From the NCBI RefSeq assembly GCF_001663375.1, contig NZ_LCTF01000003.1, positions 31,550 to 95,549 of the forward strand: a DNA stretch of 64,000 nt. The letters are read 5' to 3'. The translations under genes were made by a program, and so were the position numbers. Under the pieces are notes generated by a model that was not told the origin of the DNA, did not search any database, and saw nothing but the letters and a program-made list of their open reading frames with translations. This DNA is from Caldivirga sp. MU80 (lineage in GTDB: Archaea; Thermoproteota; Thermoprotei; Thermoproteales; Thermocladiaceae). Shown in pieces: positions 17,716 through 27,657 of this stretch (its first letter is position 1; each line of letters opens with the position of its first letter).

Positions 17716-18458
17716 AAACCCTCGAGTATCGCCTTAATCTCCTCATCGGCGTGAATGGCCTTAAGGAATGCATCCTCAAGAGTACCGGCCTTAGCCCTCT
17801 CCTTAATCTCACTCAGCGTCCCTTCGGTTATTAAATCACCCTCATTCAGTATGCCTATCCTATTGCACACTCTCTCGGCAACCTCCATTATATGAGTCGA
17901 GAATAATATAGAGCCCCCTGACTCAATATGCCTCTGCATAATCTCCTTAAACACCCTAACGGACTTAACGTCAAGGAAGTTGAATGGTTCATCGAGAAGT
18001 AGTAGCCTTGGTTCATGAAGCAGCGCCGCCACTATAGCCACCTTCTGCCTATTACCAGCTGAGAGGGCGGCTATGGGCGTGTCTAGGTATTCCCTCAATT
18101 CAAAGGCGTCGATGAGCGCCTCAGCCCTCCTGGCATTGAAAATACCCCTAACAGAACCTAGAAATTCCAGGAACTCCCTGGGTGTTAACGCCTCTAAAAC
18201 CACCGGTGTCTCCATGACCACACCAATGTTATTCATGACACTTGGGGAGGGTTGCCCTAGGCCTAGTATGTCTATTAAACCCTCATACTTAACTAAGCCC
18301 AGTATCGCCTTTATGGTCGACGTCTTACCAGCCCCATTGGGGCCTAAGAGGCAGTAAACCTCACCATTATTAACCATGAAGCTTAGACCCTTAACGGCAA
18401 CCTTATCACCATACCTAACGGTAAGCCTCTCAACCTTAAGTGCGTAACCATCATTCAT
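17712..18458 (-). CDS. ABC transporter ATP-binding protein
   Basis: A 248-residue ATPase that powers the adjacent permease. It has Walker A GPNGAGKTS, the signature loop ALSAGNRQK (LSAGN in place of LSGGQ), and Walker B LLLLDEP followed by an H-loop in FSTHIMEV. This is the ABC-2/CcmA-like single-domain exporter class. The frame is open to 18509, but a TATA-like CTTAAAAAT on the minus strand near 18485 sits about 27 bases before ATG 18458, so I chose that start. It is divergent from the MFS gene at 18564, which may mean related regulation of two exporters. Confidence 0.92.
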   Translation of the reverse strand: MNDGYALKVERLTVRYGDKVAVKGLSFMVNNGEVYCLLGPNGAGKTSTIKAILGLVKYEGLIDILGLGQPSPSVMNNIGVVMETPVVLEALTPREFLEFLGSVRGIFNARRAEALIDAFELREYLDTPIAALSAGNRQKVAIVAALLHEPRLLLLDEPFNFLDVKSVRVFKEIMQRHIESGGSILFSTHIMEVAERVCNRIGILNEGDLITEGTLSEIKERAKAGTLEDAFLKAIHADEEIKAILEGL

Positions 18459-18563
18459 TAGCTCATGTCGCCATTCCTCATTTTTAAGCCTTCCGGTATT
18501 ACCTATCACCGGAAGAAGGAACCTTAGCTTAATGCTTATTTGGGTTAAGCTGGTTCCGGGTTT

Positions 18564-19967
18564 ATGGCGTTAAGTAAGGGTATTAAGCGCCTAATACTGC
18601 TCACAACCTCCCTAGCAGCCTTTCAAACCCCGTACAACTCAACTGTTCTATCATTTATCATTCCTGTGCTTGGTAGGTTTTTCCATGCCTCACTGTACAC
18701 CTTAATCTACATGCCAGTGGTTTACCTAATACCATTACCGACCCTAATGATTCTGCTGGGTAGGATTGCCGACATATACGGTAGGGTGGGTATCTTCAGG
18801 GTTGGCCTTGTGGTATTCACCATTGGTTCATTAATGGGTGCCCTATCAACTAGTATATACCTTTTAATCGCTGCATCGTTTATAATGGGCCTTGGCTCAG
18901 CCATCTTATCCCCAAGTTCAACCGCCATAGTGAGCCAAGTCTTCCCTGAGGGTGAGAGGGGGTTTGCACTGGGTATTAATGCCATGGCGGTTTACATTGG
19001 TTTAACATCGGCGCCATTCCTAGGTGGCATTATCACCCAATTCCTGGGTTGGAGGTACATACTGCTGATTAGCACCATGCTCTCGTTGATTGGTTTAGCC
19101 GTGTCCTACGCATCCATGAGGAGCATCGAGGTTGCCAGGCGTGGTGAATCCCTGGATACCATTGGCGCCCTCACGTTCTCCCTAGCCTTAATTTCAATAG
19201 TAATGTACCTCATATTGTCCTCATTAAATGGATGGTTAAATTACGCCTACCTACTCATGGTAGGCGTAGTCTCGTTAATAGTCTTTATACTGCTGGAGGG
19301 TAGGGTTAAGTACCCGATGCTTGACTTAAGGTTATTCACTGGTAACGTCTCCTTCATGGCCGGTAACGTGACTGCTCTGTTGAACTACATAAGTACCTAC
19401 TTTGTACCATTCATCTTCTCACTCTACCTGCAAGTGATCCTAGGTTATAACCCCTTCGAGGCCGGTTTAATATTAGTATTGGAACCGATTTTCATGGTTA
19501 TCCTATCGCCGGTGAGCGGTAGGTTATCTGATGTGTATGGTTCAAGGGAAATAGCGGCACTGGGCATGGGCCTAATTGGCTTATCCTTCATACTACTCCT
19601 CACACTCAACATAAGAAGTATAACTAACATATTAATTGCCCTATCCACACTGGGTATAGGCTTCGGCTTATTCTCGGCACCAAACACGAATTCAGTGATG
19701 AGCTCGGTGAGCAGGGATAAGTATGGTGTTGCGTCAGGTGTTTTAGGAACCATGAGGTTCACTGGGCAGTTACTTAGCATCGCTATAGCAGGCTCCATAT
19801 TAACTAAGTACCTAGGTAAGTACGCGGTGCTATACCTATTCACAGGGGTTCCGATGGTTAAGGTAACTGTTTACCAAGCGTTCATTGATGGACTCAGGGT
19901 AACGTTAATGGTTGCCGCAGCCCTAAGCTTCCTGGGAGTATATACGTCACTACTACGTGAGAGATAA
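18564..19967 (+). CDS. Major facilitator superfamily transporter, 14-TM DHA2-like
   Basis: A 467-residue membrane protein with about 14 hydrophobic helices. Motif A-like sequence GRIADIYGRVGIFR appears between helices 2 and 3 (near residue 69). The motif-C-like GINAMAVYIGLTSAPFLGG in helix 5 is typical of proton-driven drug efflux antiporters of the DHA2 type. It probably exports a toxic or amphipathic compound across the cytoplasmic membrane. A TATA-like stretch about 28 bases before ATG 18564 suggests a leaderless message, divergent from the ABC exporter operon. Substrate unknown. Confidence 0.88.
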   Translation: MALSKGIKRLILLTTSLAAFQTPYNSTVLSFIIPVLGRFFHASLYTLIYMPVVYLIPLPTLMILLGRIADIYGRVGIFRVGLVVFTIGSLMGALSTSIYLLIAASFIMGLGSAILSPSSTAIVSQVFPEGERGFALGINAMAVYIGLTSAPFLGGIITQFLGWRYILLISTMLSLIGLAVSYASMRSIEVARRGESLDTIGALTFSLALISIVMYLILSSLNGWLNYAYLLMVGVVSLIVFILLEGRVKYPMLDLRLFTGNVSFMAGNVTALLNYISTYFVPFIFSLYLQVILGYNPFEAGLILVLEPIFMVILSPVSGRLSDVYGSREIAALGMGLIGLSFILLLTLNIRSITNILIALSTLGIGFGLFSAPNTNSVMSSVSRDKYGVASGVLGTMRFTGQLLSIAIAGSILTKYLGKYAVLYLFTGVPMVKVTVYQAFIDGLRVTLMVAAALSFLGVYTSLLRER

Positions 19968-20229
19968 TGACCCTATGGTCGGCGTATGATTAAAATATGC
20001 TGACTTTGCAAAATGAACTCAACATACATTATGATGAAAGTAACTGTATATGAATATGACTTATTATGAGAACTTGAAGCAGATGAGTGATATACTGAGT
20101 TAAACATTATTGTCGCATCCATCATGCGGATGTTGATATATCACATTCATCTTATTTTAACTTAATCGACGATTGCTGAATTTATTTATGAGTATAATTG
20201 ATAATGGTAACGAAGTAGGGTAATTAACC

Positions 20230-22134
20230 ATGGTGAAAGTGGGTGATAAACTAATGAATCATGAGATAGACGATGTTGACTATGTGCTCCACAGTAGTAT
20301 GAGCTATGAAATGTACCAAAGGTTAATGAGGATAAGAAACCACGATCTCCATAAATTCATAGCCTGGGTTACAGATCTCTGTAAGCCTTCCTCCGTATTT
20401 ATATCCACAGGTAGTCCTGAGGATCTAGAGTACATTAGGAGGAGAGCTATAGAAACAGGCGAGGAAATACCTCTCAAAACTCCTGGGCATACTGTCCATT
20501 TTGATAGCCCTTTTGATCAGGCAAGGGCCCGTGAAGACACAGCAATACTACTACCGGGTAGTCAAAGGTTGCCGTTCATAAGGACAAAGGATCGTGATGA
20601 AGGTCTCAGGGAAATGTTTTCATTACTCAGCGGTGTAATGAAGGGTAAGGAGATGTTGGTTGGCTTTTACTCACTTGGCCCAAAGGGTTCACCCTTCAGT
20701 ATATTGGCAGTTCAAGTAACGGACTCTTATTATGTAATGCATAGCGAGAACATTCTGTATAGACCTGCCTATGATGAGTTTGTTAGGCAAGGTGAGAGGG
20801 TTAGATTTCTAAGGTTTATTCACTCCCAGGGGGAATTAAATGAGATGGGGCAAAGTAGGAACATTAAGCAGAGGAGGATATACATAGACCTACCTGGTGA
20901 AACAGTATACTCTGTGAATACGCAGTATGGCGGCAACAGCATAGGTTTGAAGAAGTTAGCGCTTAGGCTAACGATTAAGAGGGCTATGGAGGAGGGTTGG
21001 CTTAGCGAGCACATGTTCATAATAGGTGTTGAGGGCCCTGGAGGCAGAGCTACGTACTTCACAGGCGCATTCCCATCCATGTCTGGTAAGACCTCCACAG
21101 CAATGCTTGGTAGATTAATAGGTGATGACTTGGCATTCTTAAGGAATATCAATGGTGAGGTCAGGGCCGTGAATCCTGAGGCTGGGGTTTTCGGCATAAT
21201 CGAAGGTATCAACCTAATTGATGACCCATTAATCTATGAGGTCCTTACGAAACCCGGCGAGGTCATATTCTCGAATGTCCTAATTACCGAGGACGGTGAC
21301 GTTTACTGGAATGGTAAGGGGGAACCCGTGCCTGAGAGGGGTATCAACTACACGGGTAAGTGGTGGAAAGGTAAGACTGACGATAAGGGTAATCCAATAC
21401 CGCCATCTCACCCCAATGCCAGGTTCACGGTATCACTGAAGGCCTTCAGGAACCTGGATCCTAGGTATGACGATCCCAATGGAGTAGTAGTTGGTGGTTT
21501 AATATTTGGCGGTAGGGATCCAGATACTTGGGTGCCTGTCTTTGAATCCTTTAATTGGGACCATGGTGTAGTGACCATAGCGGCATCCATAGAGTCGGAG
21601 AGGACAGCTGCAGTAATAGGTAAGACTGGGGAAAGGGAGTTTAACCCAATGGCTAACCTAGACTTCCTTTCAGTTGACCTAGGCATTTATATAACTAATT
21701 ACCTAAAGTTTGGCGAAAACTTGAAGAATCCGCCGAGGATATTTGGTGTTAATTACTTCCTTAGGGATGAGCAGGGCAGATTCTTAAATAGTAAGGAGGA
21801 TAAGAGGGTTTGGCTCCAGTGGATGGAGAGGAGGATACATAATGAGGTTGGTGCCGTAAAAACGCCGATAGGTTATGTGCCGAGGTACGAGGACTTGAGG
21901 AGGCTATTCCATAATGTTCTCGGTAGGGATTATGGGCTTGAGGATTACAATAGGCAATTCGCGATAAGGGTTGGGAGGCTCCTTAATAAGATAGAGAGGG
22001 TATGGAAGATATACTCAGAGGTGTCAACAACGCCGAGAAAATTATTTGAGGTACTTGAGGAGCAGAGACAAAGGCTAATTGAGGCAGGGAGACTATATGG
22101 TGATCCAATACCACCATTAAAATTTGAGTACTAG
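20230..22134 (+). CDS. pckG: Phosphoenolpyruvate carboxykinase (GTP)
   Basis: A 634-residue enzyme converting oxaloacetate + GTP to PEP + CO2 + GDP, the entry to gluconeogenesis. The kinase P-loop, FPSMSGKTSTAM, lies near residue 283. RATYFTGAFP and the later GGRDPDTWVPVFESFNWDHGV blocks are typical of the GTP-dependent family and distinguish it from ATP-dependent PckA. The N terminus and length fit archaeal homologues. It is monocistronic, in 260 bases of upstream spacer. An AT-rich TATA-like stretch around 20180-20190 gives a short leader of about 20 bases. Confidence 0.95.
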   Translation: MVKVGDKLMNHEIDDVDYVLHSSMSYEMYQRLMRIRNHDLHKFIAWVTDLCKPSSVFISTGSPEDLEYIRRRAIETGEEIPLKTPGHTVHFDSPFDQARAREDTAILLPGSQRLPFIRTKDRDEGLREMFSLLSGVMKGKEMLVGFYSLGPKGSPFSILAVQVTDSYYVMHSENILYRPAYDEFVRQGERVRFLRFIHSQGELNEMGQSRNIKQRRIYIDLPGETVYSVNTQYGGNSIGLKKLALRLTIKRAMEEGWLSEHMFIIGVEGPGGRATYFTGAFPSMSGKTSTAMLGRLIGDDLAFLRNINGEVRAVNPEAGVFGIIEGINLIDDPLIYEVLTKPGEVIFSNVLITEDGDVYWNGKGEPVPERGINYTGKWWKGKTDDKGNPIPPSHPNARFTVSLKAFRNLDPRYDDPNGVVVGGLIFGGRDPDTWVPVFESFNWDHGVVTIAASIESERTAAVIGKTGEREFNPMANLDFLSVDLGIYITNYLKFGENLKNPPRIFGVNYFLRDEQGRFLNSKEDKRVWLQWMERRIHNEVGAVKTPIGYVPRYEDLRRLFHNVLGRDYGLEDYNRQFAIRVGRLLNKIERVWKIYSEVSTTPRKLFEVLEEQRQRLIEAGRLYGDPIPPLKFEY

Positions 22135-22218
22135 GTGCCAATGCGTAATCAATGCGATCCTAACTCAGCATCACCGGTATGTATATGCTTATAAAGCATT
22201 AATAGGCACCTAGATGCT

Positions 22219-22908
22219 GTGGTTAAGTGGGTGAGGTTAGTAGTCATCAATGATAATGAACCCAACCCACCACTATTAAGCGATTGGGGATGGAGTGTTT
22301 ACGTAGAGACTGAGAGGTGGTCAATACTCTATGATGCAGATACAGAGCCTAGGGTTATTGAGAATAATGCAGCATCTTTAGGTATCGACTTGAGTAAAGT
22401 CAATGTGGCTTTCCTCAGCCACTACCATGCAGACCATTACGGTGGCTTTAAGTATGTGGGCGAGGTTAAGAGGGGGTTAATGGTTTATGTACCTGAGGAT
22501 GACGAGGTGTTGAGGGGCTGGGGTCTAACACCCATTACAACGGTAAAGCCCACGGAAATACTAAGGGATGCAGGCACAACAGGCGTTATGAGAGGTATGG
22601 GTGTTAATGAGCATGCCCTTGCCATTAGGCTTAATAACCATGGTATGGTTTTGATTGTTGGGTGTTCACATCCCGGTATTGATAACATTGCGAGGAGAGT
22701 TCATGAGCTGTACGGTGAGGTTTACCTAGTCATTGGTGGTTTTCATAATCCATCAAAGCATCAACTTGATATCACCGCAAATTACTCAAGGTATGTTTGT
22801 CCAGCTCATTGTTCAGGAAGGGAAGCTAGGCAATATGTAGCATCAAGATACCCCGATAAGTATTGTGAAGTTAAGACAGGAACTAGATTGAACCTGCCGC
22901 TCATCTGA
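22219..22908 (+). CDS. Metallo-beta-lactamase-fold hydrolase (COG1237-like)
   Basis: A 229-residue MBL-fold protein with an intact metal-binding signature: LSHYHADHYGG near residues 65-75, VGCSHPGIDNI near 150 and a further His in GGFHNP near 175, with a late CPAHCSG. This arrangement fits the family that includes the dihydropterin-ribofuranosylaminobenzene phosphate synthase of tetrahydromethanopterin synthesis (COG1237), but MBL enzymes vary in substrate and I would not fix the reaction. A TATA element CTTATAAAG (about 22189-22197) lies about 26 bases before the GTG start. The only near neighbour on this strand is pckG, 84 bases upstream. Confidence 0.8.
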   Translation: MVKWVRLVVINDNEPNPPLLSDWGWSVYVETERWSILYDADTEPRVIENNAASLGIDLSKVNVAFLSHYHADHYGGFKYVGEVKRGLMVYVPEDDEVLRGWGLTPITTVKPTEILRDAGTTGVMRGMGVNEHALAIRLNNHGMVLIVGCSHPGIDNIARRVHELYGEVYLVIGGFHNPSKHQLDITANYSRYVCPAHCSGREARQYVASRYPDKYCEVKTGTRLNLPLI

Positions 22909-23024
22909 TTTAATTAATGGAAATCCTAGGAGATCCTCCATAGTATAAAAGTCAGCTTAATGATTCAACGTAATTCTCACCATAAACTCACTACGTAGGT
23001 AACAATTTGGAGCACAAAAGTACA

Positions 23025-23112
23025 TGGTGCGGGGGGTGGGATTTGAACCCACGCAGGCCTACGCCAACGGGACCTCAACCCGCCCCCTTTGACCAAGCTC
23101 GGGCACCCCCGC
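23025..23112 (-). tRNA. tRNA-Leu (GAG), CCA encoded
   Basis: On the minus strand GCGGGGG pairs with CCCCCGC. The anticodon stem GCGGG/CCCGT encloses TTGAGGT, giving anticodon GAG. A long variable arm (TGGCGTAGGCCTGC region) and T arm GTGGG-TTCAAAT-CCCAC follow, then discriminator A and encoded CCA. The long variable arm confirms class II. No intron. On the minus strand CTTATAAG, about 30 bases upstream (near 23138-23145), is the promoter element. Confidence 0.95.
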
Positions 23113-23312
23113 TTGAGTGGGCATATTACTTTGAGGGCTTATAAGGCTTCCCTCACAAACTACATGAACAACTTAAGTTGGTTTAAACCTTGTTCCTTGG
23201 GCTGGTATGAACCCTTTAAGGGTTGGTCCATTAGTTAAACCTTAGCTGCCCTATGATAATCTCTACGAACACGCTGAAACAGCTAACTCTCCGCAATAGG
23301 GGAGGTGGGTAA

Positions 23313-23717
23313 CTACTCCGGTTGTAGGTTTATCCCATACGCTCTAAGCAACCTGTCCACCTCCTTCAGTGTCCCCGCCTCCTCCGCCAGCCTAAGGGTT
23401 AGTGGTATGTTTAGGTTCCCTAGGTTAAAGTTACTCAGTAGCCTGGTGTACTCCTCCCTATTCAGGGGTATTGAGGCTACGTAGTCCTCTAGGCTTATGT
23501 GTGGGAGTCCACCCACGTAGATTGCCCTATTCGAGAACCCAACAACCCCCACCTTAAAGACACCGATATCTTCAGGTACCTTATCCACGTCGTCCACGTG
23601 AACAGCCACGTCATCGATTGCCGTAATTCCCTTAACCCTCCTCAGCATTGATAATGGACCGCAAACCACCTCAATGATGCTCCTCAAGTCCCAGTAAACC
23701 TCATCGCAGGTTGACAT
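23313..23717 (-). CDS. Hypothetical protein cotranscribed with adenosine-specific kinase
   Basis: A 134-residue soluble protein that I do not recognise. It starts with MSTCDEVYWDLRSI, has a central strand-rich region (ITAIDDVAVHVDDVDKVPEDIGVFKVGVVGF) and ends with helices. It begins six bases after the stop of the adenosine-specific kinase gene, so both are on one message. No transmembrane segments, signal peptide or cysteine motifs are present apart from two isolated Cys in the first 20 residues. Its role may be linked to nucleoside metabolism, but only by position. Confidence 0.65.
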   Translation of the reverse strand: MSTCDEVYWDLRSIIEVVCGPLSMLRRVKGITAIDDVAVHVDDVDKVPEDIGVFKVGVVGFSNRAIYVGGLPHISLEDYVASIPLNREEYTRLLSNFNLGNLNIPLTLRLAEEAGTLKEVDRLLRAYGINLQPE

Positions 23718-23723
23718 GTTTAC

Positions 23724-24221
23724 TTAAAGCGATACCTTGTAGCCGAACTTCCTCACAATCTCCTTACGCTCCTTAGCGTCCTCAGGCCCCTCGACGCCTA
23801 GGGGTGAGTGCCCGTCAACGACCCCAATCACACCCCTACGTTCTGGGGCTATCTCAGCCACTATTATGGAGAGTGGGTTACCGGTGGCGGCCAGTATCCT
23901 GGTGACCTCCCTTACGTTCTTAATGGCGTTTAGGACGTTTATGGGGTAGGCGTTCCTTATGAATATGACGAAGACGTGGCCTGCAGCTATTTTTGAGCAT
24001 AGGTCTATTGCAGCGTTCCTGAGCTCCTCATCATTGCCCTCATGCCTAATAAGCCTCTTCCCACTGGCCTCACAGAACGCTAACCCAAACTTAATCCCCG
24101 GTACTGATGTGACTAGGGCTTCGTAAAGATCCTCAACCGTCATTATGAAGTGGGAGTACCCTATTATCACGTTTGAGTTGGGTGGGTACTTAACATCCAC
24201 AACCTCAAACCTAATGCTCAT
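23724..24221 (-). CDS. Adenosine-specific kinase family protein (PF04008/DUF355)
   Basis: A 165-residue protein matching the small archaeal and bacterial family named adenosine-specific kinase, after an adenosine-binding crystal structure from Pyrobaculum. Typical elements: the N-terminal [28 protein letters not shown] in the middle, [22 protein letters not shown], and the C-terminal [14 protein letters not shown]. Length is usual. A TATA-like GCTTAAATC on the minus strand, centred about 25 bases before the ATG, points to a leaderless message. The biological reaction of the family is not well established. Confidence 0.88.
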   Translation of the reverse strand: MSIRFEVVDVKYPPNSNVIIGYSHFIMTVEDLYEALVTSVPGIKFGLAFCEASGKRLIRHEGNDEELRNAAIDLCSKIAAGHVFVIFIRNAYPINVLNAIKNVREVTRILAATGNPLSIIVAEIAPERRGVIGVVDGHSPLGVEGPEDAKERKEIVRKFGYKVSL

Positions 24222-24289
24222 AGGGGCCAGTGGGGTTGAGGGATTTAAGCATTAGGCCCTTGCAATGCAGCCGTGCGCCAGTGTAATGG

Positions 24290-25471
24290 TCATTGCTTAG
24301 TTAGGGTTTCCTTAATTATCTTAGCGGCGTATGAGGCATCATCCTCAGTGAAGTGGGGTGAAACCAATATGCCCAAAACCCTCCTTGTGGCCTCCTCAGT
24401 GTTGGGTAATGGCTTGTATTCAATTTTCCTACCATAGAATGGGCATGACCATGGGCAACCCTTACCATGCCCAATCATTTTAGTGAAGAGAGGCGTCTCA
24501 TAAAGTGGTATCGGGTAAGCCACGGTGACTGCCTCAAGCCCCCTAGCCCTAAGCTCCTCAGCAACCCTATCCCTAGGCTTCCCAACCCTGTCTGTTAGTA
24601 GGATTTGGTATATGTGCCATGCATGCCTAACATAGGGCTTGGGCTTGGGTAAAATTAACAAGTCATTATCAAGGCTACTCAGCTCCTCCGTGAGGACCCT
24701 TGCGAAGGCCTCCTTCCTCCTAATAATCTCCTCAATCCTGAGGAGTTGGGAGTAGCCAAGTGCAGCCTGCAACTCACCCATCCTGTAATTGTAGCCAAGC
24801 TCCTCATAATAGTACTTACCGGTTTCACCATGACTCCTAAGCAGCCTAACCCTACTGGCTAATTCATCCGAGTTTGTCGATACTGCCCCACCCTCACTAC
24901 TCGTTATGGTCTTAGTCGGGTAGAAGCTGAATGTACCCAGGTCACCCAGGGCACCAACCTTAACACCCCTATAGATTGCGCCAAGGGCCTGCGCAGTGTC
25001 CTCGATTAGGTATAGGTTGTGCTCCCTGGCAACCTTAATTAACCCATCCATTTCAGCAGGCATACCGGCTAGGTGAACCACTATTATTGCCTTGGTCCTA
25101 TCAGTAATCTTACCCTCAACACTGGCCGGATCGAGCCCAAGGGTTTCCAGCGAGATGTCTGCGAACACCGGTACTGCATTTGAATGGAGTACTGAGGATG
25201 CCGTGGCCAGGAACGTGAAGGCTGGTACAATGACCTCGTCACCAGGTCCAACACCAATTGCCTTGAGGGCTAGGTGAAGGGCGGTAGTTCCGCTCGAAAC
25301 TGCTAACGCATACTTAACATTCAGGTACTTGGCTAATTCACCCTCAAGCAACTTACCATACTTGCCGTAGGGTGAAACTAAGTTACCACTCATCAGCGCA
25401 TCAACCACAACCTTAGCATCGTCCTCAGTTATCCATGGCCTAAACCTGAGGACTCTCTCACCGTTGGGCAT
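24290..25471 (-). CDS. DegT/DnrJ/EryC1/StrS-family PLP aminotransferase
   Basis: A 393-residue PLP enzyme of the sugar aminotransferase family, which aminates keto-sugar nucleotides. VSSGTTALHLAL near residue 60 binds the PLP phosphate, VEDTAQA-like LIEDTAQALGA gives the Asp under the ring, and FSFYPTKTI carries the Schiff-base lysine. A TATA-like GCTTAAAAACC on the minus strand lies 25 bases before the ATG. It is divergent from the GT39-like membrane enzyme at 25581, which suggests a shared role in building amino-sugar-containing surface glycans. The substrate is not determined. Confidence 0.9.
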   Translation of the reverse strand: MPNGERVLRFRPWITEDDAKVVVDALMSGNLVSPYGKYGKLLEGELAKYLNVKYALAVSSGTTALHLALKAIGVGPGDEVIVPAFTFLATASSVLHSNAVPVFADISLETLGLDPASVEGKITDRTKAIIVVHLAGMPAEMDGLIKVAREHNLYLIEDTAQALGAIYRGVKVGALGDLGTFSFYPTKTITSSEGGAVSTNSDELASRVRLLRSHGETGKYYYEELGYNYRMGELQAALGYSQLLRIEEIIRRKEAFARVLTEELSSLDNDLLILPKPKPYVRHAWHIYQILLTDRVGKPRDRVAEELRARGLEAVTVAYPIPLYETPLFTKMIGHGKGCPWSCPFYGRKIEYKPLPNTEEATRRVLGILVSPHFTEDDASYAAKIIKETLTKQ

Positions 25472-25580
25472 GGTTAAGGGTCTTGGGTAGGTTTTTAAGC
25501 TACAACCTAAGCCCAGTTAACAATGGGACCTTGGCGGTATTGGAAAAATAATTATTAAGGCTCAGGTTAAGCCCATCATC

Positions 25581-26930
25581 ATGGCTAAGCTTAACTCACT
25601 ATGGAGATGGCTGCCCCTGGTTGTTGTGTTGGTGGTCTTCACGCTTTACCTAGTTGCAATACAACCCCACCTCAACTCCTACACCAGTGATGAGATTTGG
25701 TACGTATCGGCGGCAAGGAACTTCATTAATGAGGTTGGGTTAGGCAGGTACATTGCTGGGTACGGCGTGACAGTGGCCCCATCACCACCATGCAACGTAA
25801 CCAGCGCATCACCATCCATTTACTACAAGGACTACTTAATGGCATGGTACAGCAACGTAACCTACACCCAGTTAAGGAACCTACTTGATAACCCATCCTG
25901 CATAGTTAGGTTTGGGTACTATTACCCGGATAAGCAGAGCATAGTGACCTACCTAAACATTGAGCACCCGTGGTTTGGCAAGTACTTCATGGTGCTTTCA
26001 ATGCTGCTCCTGGGTGATAAGCCAGTCAGCTGGAGGGTCCCAAGCATGGTCCTATCAGTGCTGATGCTCATTCTCGTCTATTACATAGCCCTAAGGCTCA
26101 GTAACGGTAATGTTGCCTATGCATCACTGGCAGCGGTTACATTGCTAATGGATGCGACCTTTAGGGATGTTGGGATAATAGCCCTTCTAGACATCTACGT
26201 GGGCTTCTTCACACTCTTAACGGTTTACCTATACTTCACTGGTAGGTACACCTCATCGGCCATAGCCAGTGGCCTAGCGGTGGCTAGCAAGTACCCAGGT
26301 GCATTCACGGTTTTCTCGGGGGCTTACCTGGAGACTTATAGGAGGAATGGGATCTGGGGGCTAGCCTACCTGGCCATAGCCTTCATAGTGTTCATCATCC
26401 CTCAACTACCCATAGTTTACCTGGTGGGTGGCATCCACAATTACATCTCTGACGTCTTCTTCTACCTTAAGTGGTTCACTGAGCCAAGGCCGCCGGGGCC
26501 TGTTGCCTCCAATCCGCTTGACTGGTTGATAGGCATTGACTCCTTCGTCAACAACGTAACGCCACCACTGTACGCAATGGGACTACCAGGCGCCTACCTG
26601 GTTGCCCTAGCCTACTCGGTGATGCTTATCGAACCCCACGTTAAGGGTAGGTTGTTTAATGAAGTTAACATTAATGAATTATCCATACCCGTAACCCTAT
26701 TAACCATTTGGCTTGGCTTCTGGCTAATCTACTTCCTAGGGGACACAACCCTGTACAGCTACTACACCATGCAGTTCGCAGCCCTCGTACCACTAACCTT
26801 AGTCCTAGCCATGAGTAGGGCTAAGCCTAAGGCAAAGATTTGGATAATACTAGGTGCCATAGCAGGGGTAGCCTACGGAATATCAGTACAGTGGAGGATA
26901 CTACACTCCCTAATCATATCAATCGCATAA
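25581..26930 (+). CDS. GT39/PMT-like membrane glycosyltransferase
   Basis: A 449-residue integral membrane protein with about ten hydrophobic segments. After the first helix comes a large extracytoplasmic loop with SDEIWYVSAARNF (residues about 37-50), whose adjacent Asp-Glu pair is the hallmark acidic motif of GT-C enzymes such as protein O-mannosyltransferases and ArnT. NIEHPWFGKY further on resembles the second conserved loop of that group. It probably transfers a sugar from a lipid-phosphate donor to a protein or lipid outside the membrane. A TATA-like AATAATTATTAAG about 28 bases upstream favours ATG 25581. Confidence 0.75.
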   Translation: MAKLNSLWRWLPLVVVLVVFTLYLVAIQPHLNSYTSDEIWYVSAARNFINEVGLGRYIAGYGVTVAPSPPCNVTSASPSIYYKDYLMAWYSNVTYTQLRNLLDNPSCIVRFGYYYPDKQSIVTYLNIEHPWFGKYFMVLSMLLLGDKPVSWRVPSMVLSVLMLILVYYIALRLSNGNVAYASLAAVTLLMDATFRDVGIIALLDIYVGFFTLLTVYLYFTGRYTSSAIASGLAVASKYPGAFTVFSGAYLETYRRNGIWGLAYLAIAFIVFIIPQLPIVYLVGGIHNYISDVFFYLKWFTEPRPPGPVASNPLDWLIGIDSFVNNVTPPLYAMGLPGAYLVALAYSVMLIEPHVKGRLFNEVNINELSIPVTLLTIWLGFWLIYFLGDTTLYSYYTMQFAALVPLTLVLAMSRAKPKAKIWIILGAIAGVAYGISVQWRILHSLIISIA

Positions 26931-26947
26931 ACAACCTAACCTAAATT

Positions 26948-26962
26948 CTCAAATTATTTGAG
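26948..26962. repeat. Perfect 7-bp palindrome after the GT39-like gene
   Basis: CTCAAAT and ATTTGAG flank one T, 18 bases past the stop of the GT39-like gene and between it and the convergent end of the trp operon. It may form a transcript-end hairpin for either unit. Confidence 0.4.
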
Positions 26963-27057
26963 GATTATTGAGGTCTTAGGGGTGCCCTCCTTACGTTTCT
27001 ACCACTTCGATGAAGATCGCTCATCTGAATCCCTCCTAGTCCTTGTGAATAACCATG

Positions 27058-27657
27058 TTAAAGCCCTACGTTGTCTAGGAAGTTCTTGAGTATTCTAATC
27101 CCGTATTGGGTTCCTATGCTCTCGGGGTGGAATTGAACTCCAAAGACTGGGTACTCCACGTGTTGAATACCCATTATTTCATTATCATCTTTGGAAATGG
27201 CGGTTACCATGAGTGACTCAGGTGGGTTATCCACAACGAGGCTGTGATACCTCATGCCTTCGAATTCGTCAGGTAGGCCGGTGAGTATTGGTGTTGGTTT
27301 AACCCTCCTGATTACACTTGTCTTGCCGTGCTTAATAACCTTAGCCCTCCTTATCGATGCCCCGAAGACGTGTCCTATTAACTGGTGACCTAGGCAGATG
27401 CCTAGGATGGGGACTTTGTTGCTGAAGTACCTTACAACATCCCTTGACACACCCACATCCCTCGGGTTCGTTGGGCTACCTGGACCTGGGGATATTATTA
27501 TCCTATCCGGTCTAATCCTCTCAATGGCCTTAACGCTAACCTCATCATTCCTGAAGACCAGCGGCCTACTGCCCAACTCACCAATGTACTGGGCTATGTT
27601 GTAGACGAAGGAGTCATAGTTATCTATGATCACGGTTACGTCAACCATGCCCACCAC
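27058..27657 (-). CDS. trpG: Anthranilate synthase component II (glutamine amidotransferase)
   Basis: A 199-residue class I amidotransferase that supplies ammonia to TrpE. The nucleophile elbow GICLGHQLIG carries the catalytic Cys, and the His-x-Glu of the triad is in VQFHPESIGT. DNYDSFVYNI at the start is typical of TrpG/PabA. It is the last gene of the trp operon and overlaps the end of trpE by 17 bases. In the absence of a second pair it could also serve p-aminobenzoate synthesis. Confidence 0.95.
   Translation of the reverse strand: MVGMVDVTVIIDNYDSFVYNIAQYIGELGSRPLVFRNDEVSVKAIERIRPDRIIISPGPGSPTNPRDVGVSRDVVRYFSNKVPILGICLGHQLIGHVFGASIRRAKVIKHGKTSVIRRVKPTPILTGLPDEFEGMRYHSLVVDNPPESLMVTAISKDDNEIMGIQHVEYPVFGVQFHPESIGTQYGIRILKNFLDNVGL

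Noticed and set aside
20030..20099. Possible C/D box guide RNA (ATGATGA ... CTGA) upstream of pckG
   Set aside because: The outer C and D boxes can be picked out, but there are no convincing internal D'/C' boxes and no terminal stem. The AT-rich sequence yields such matches by chance.
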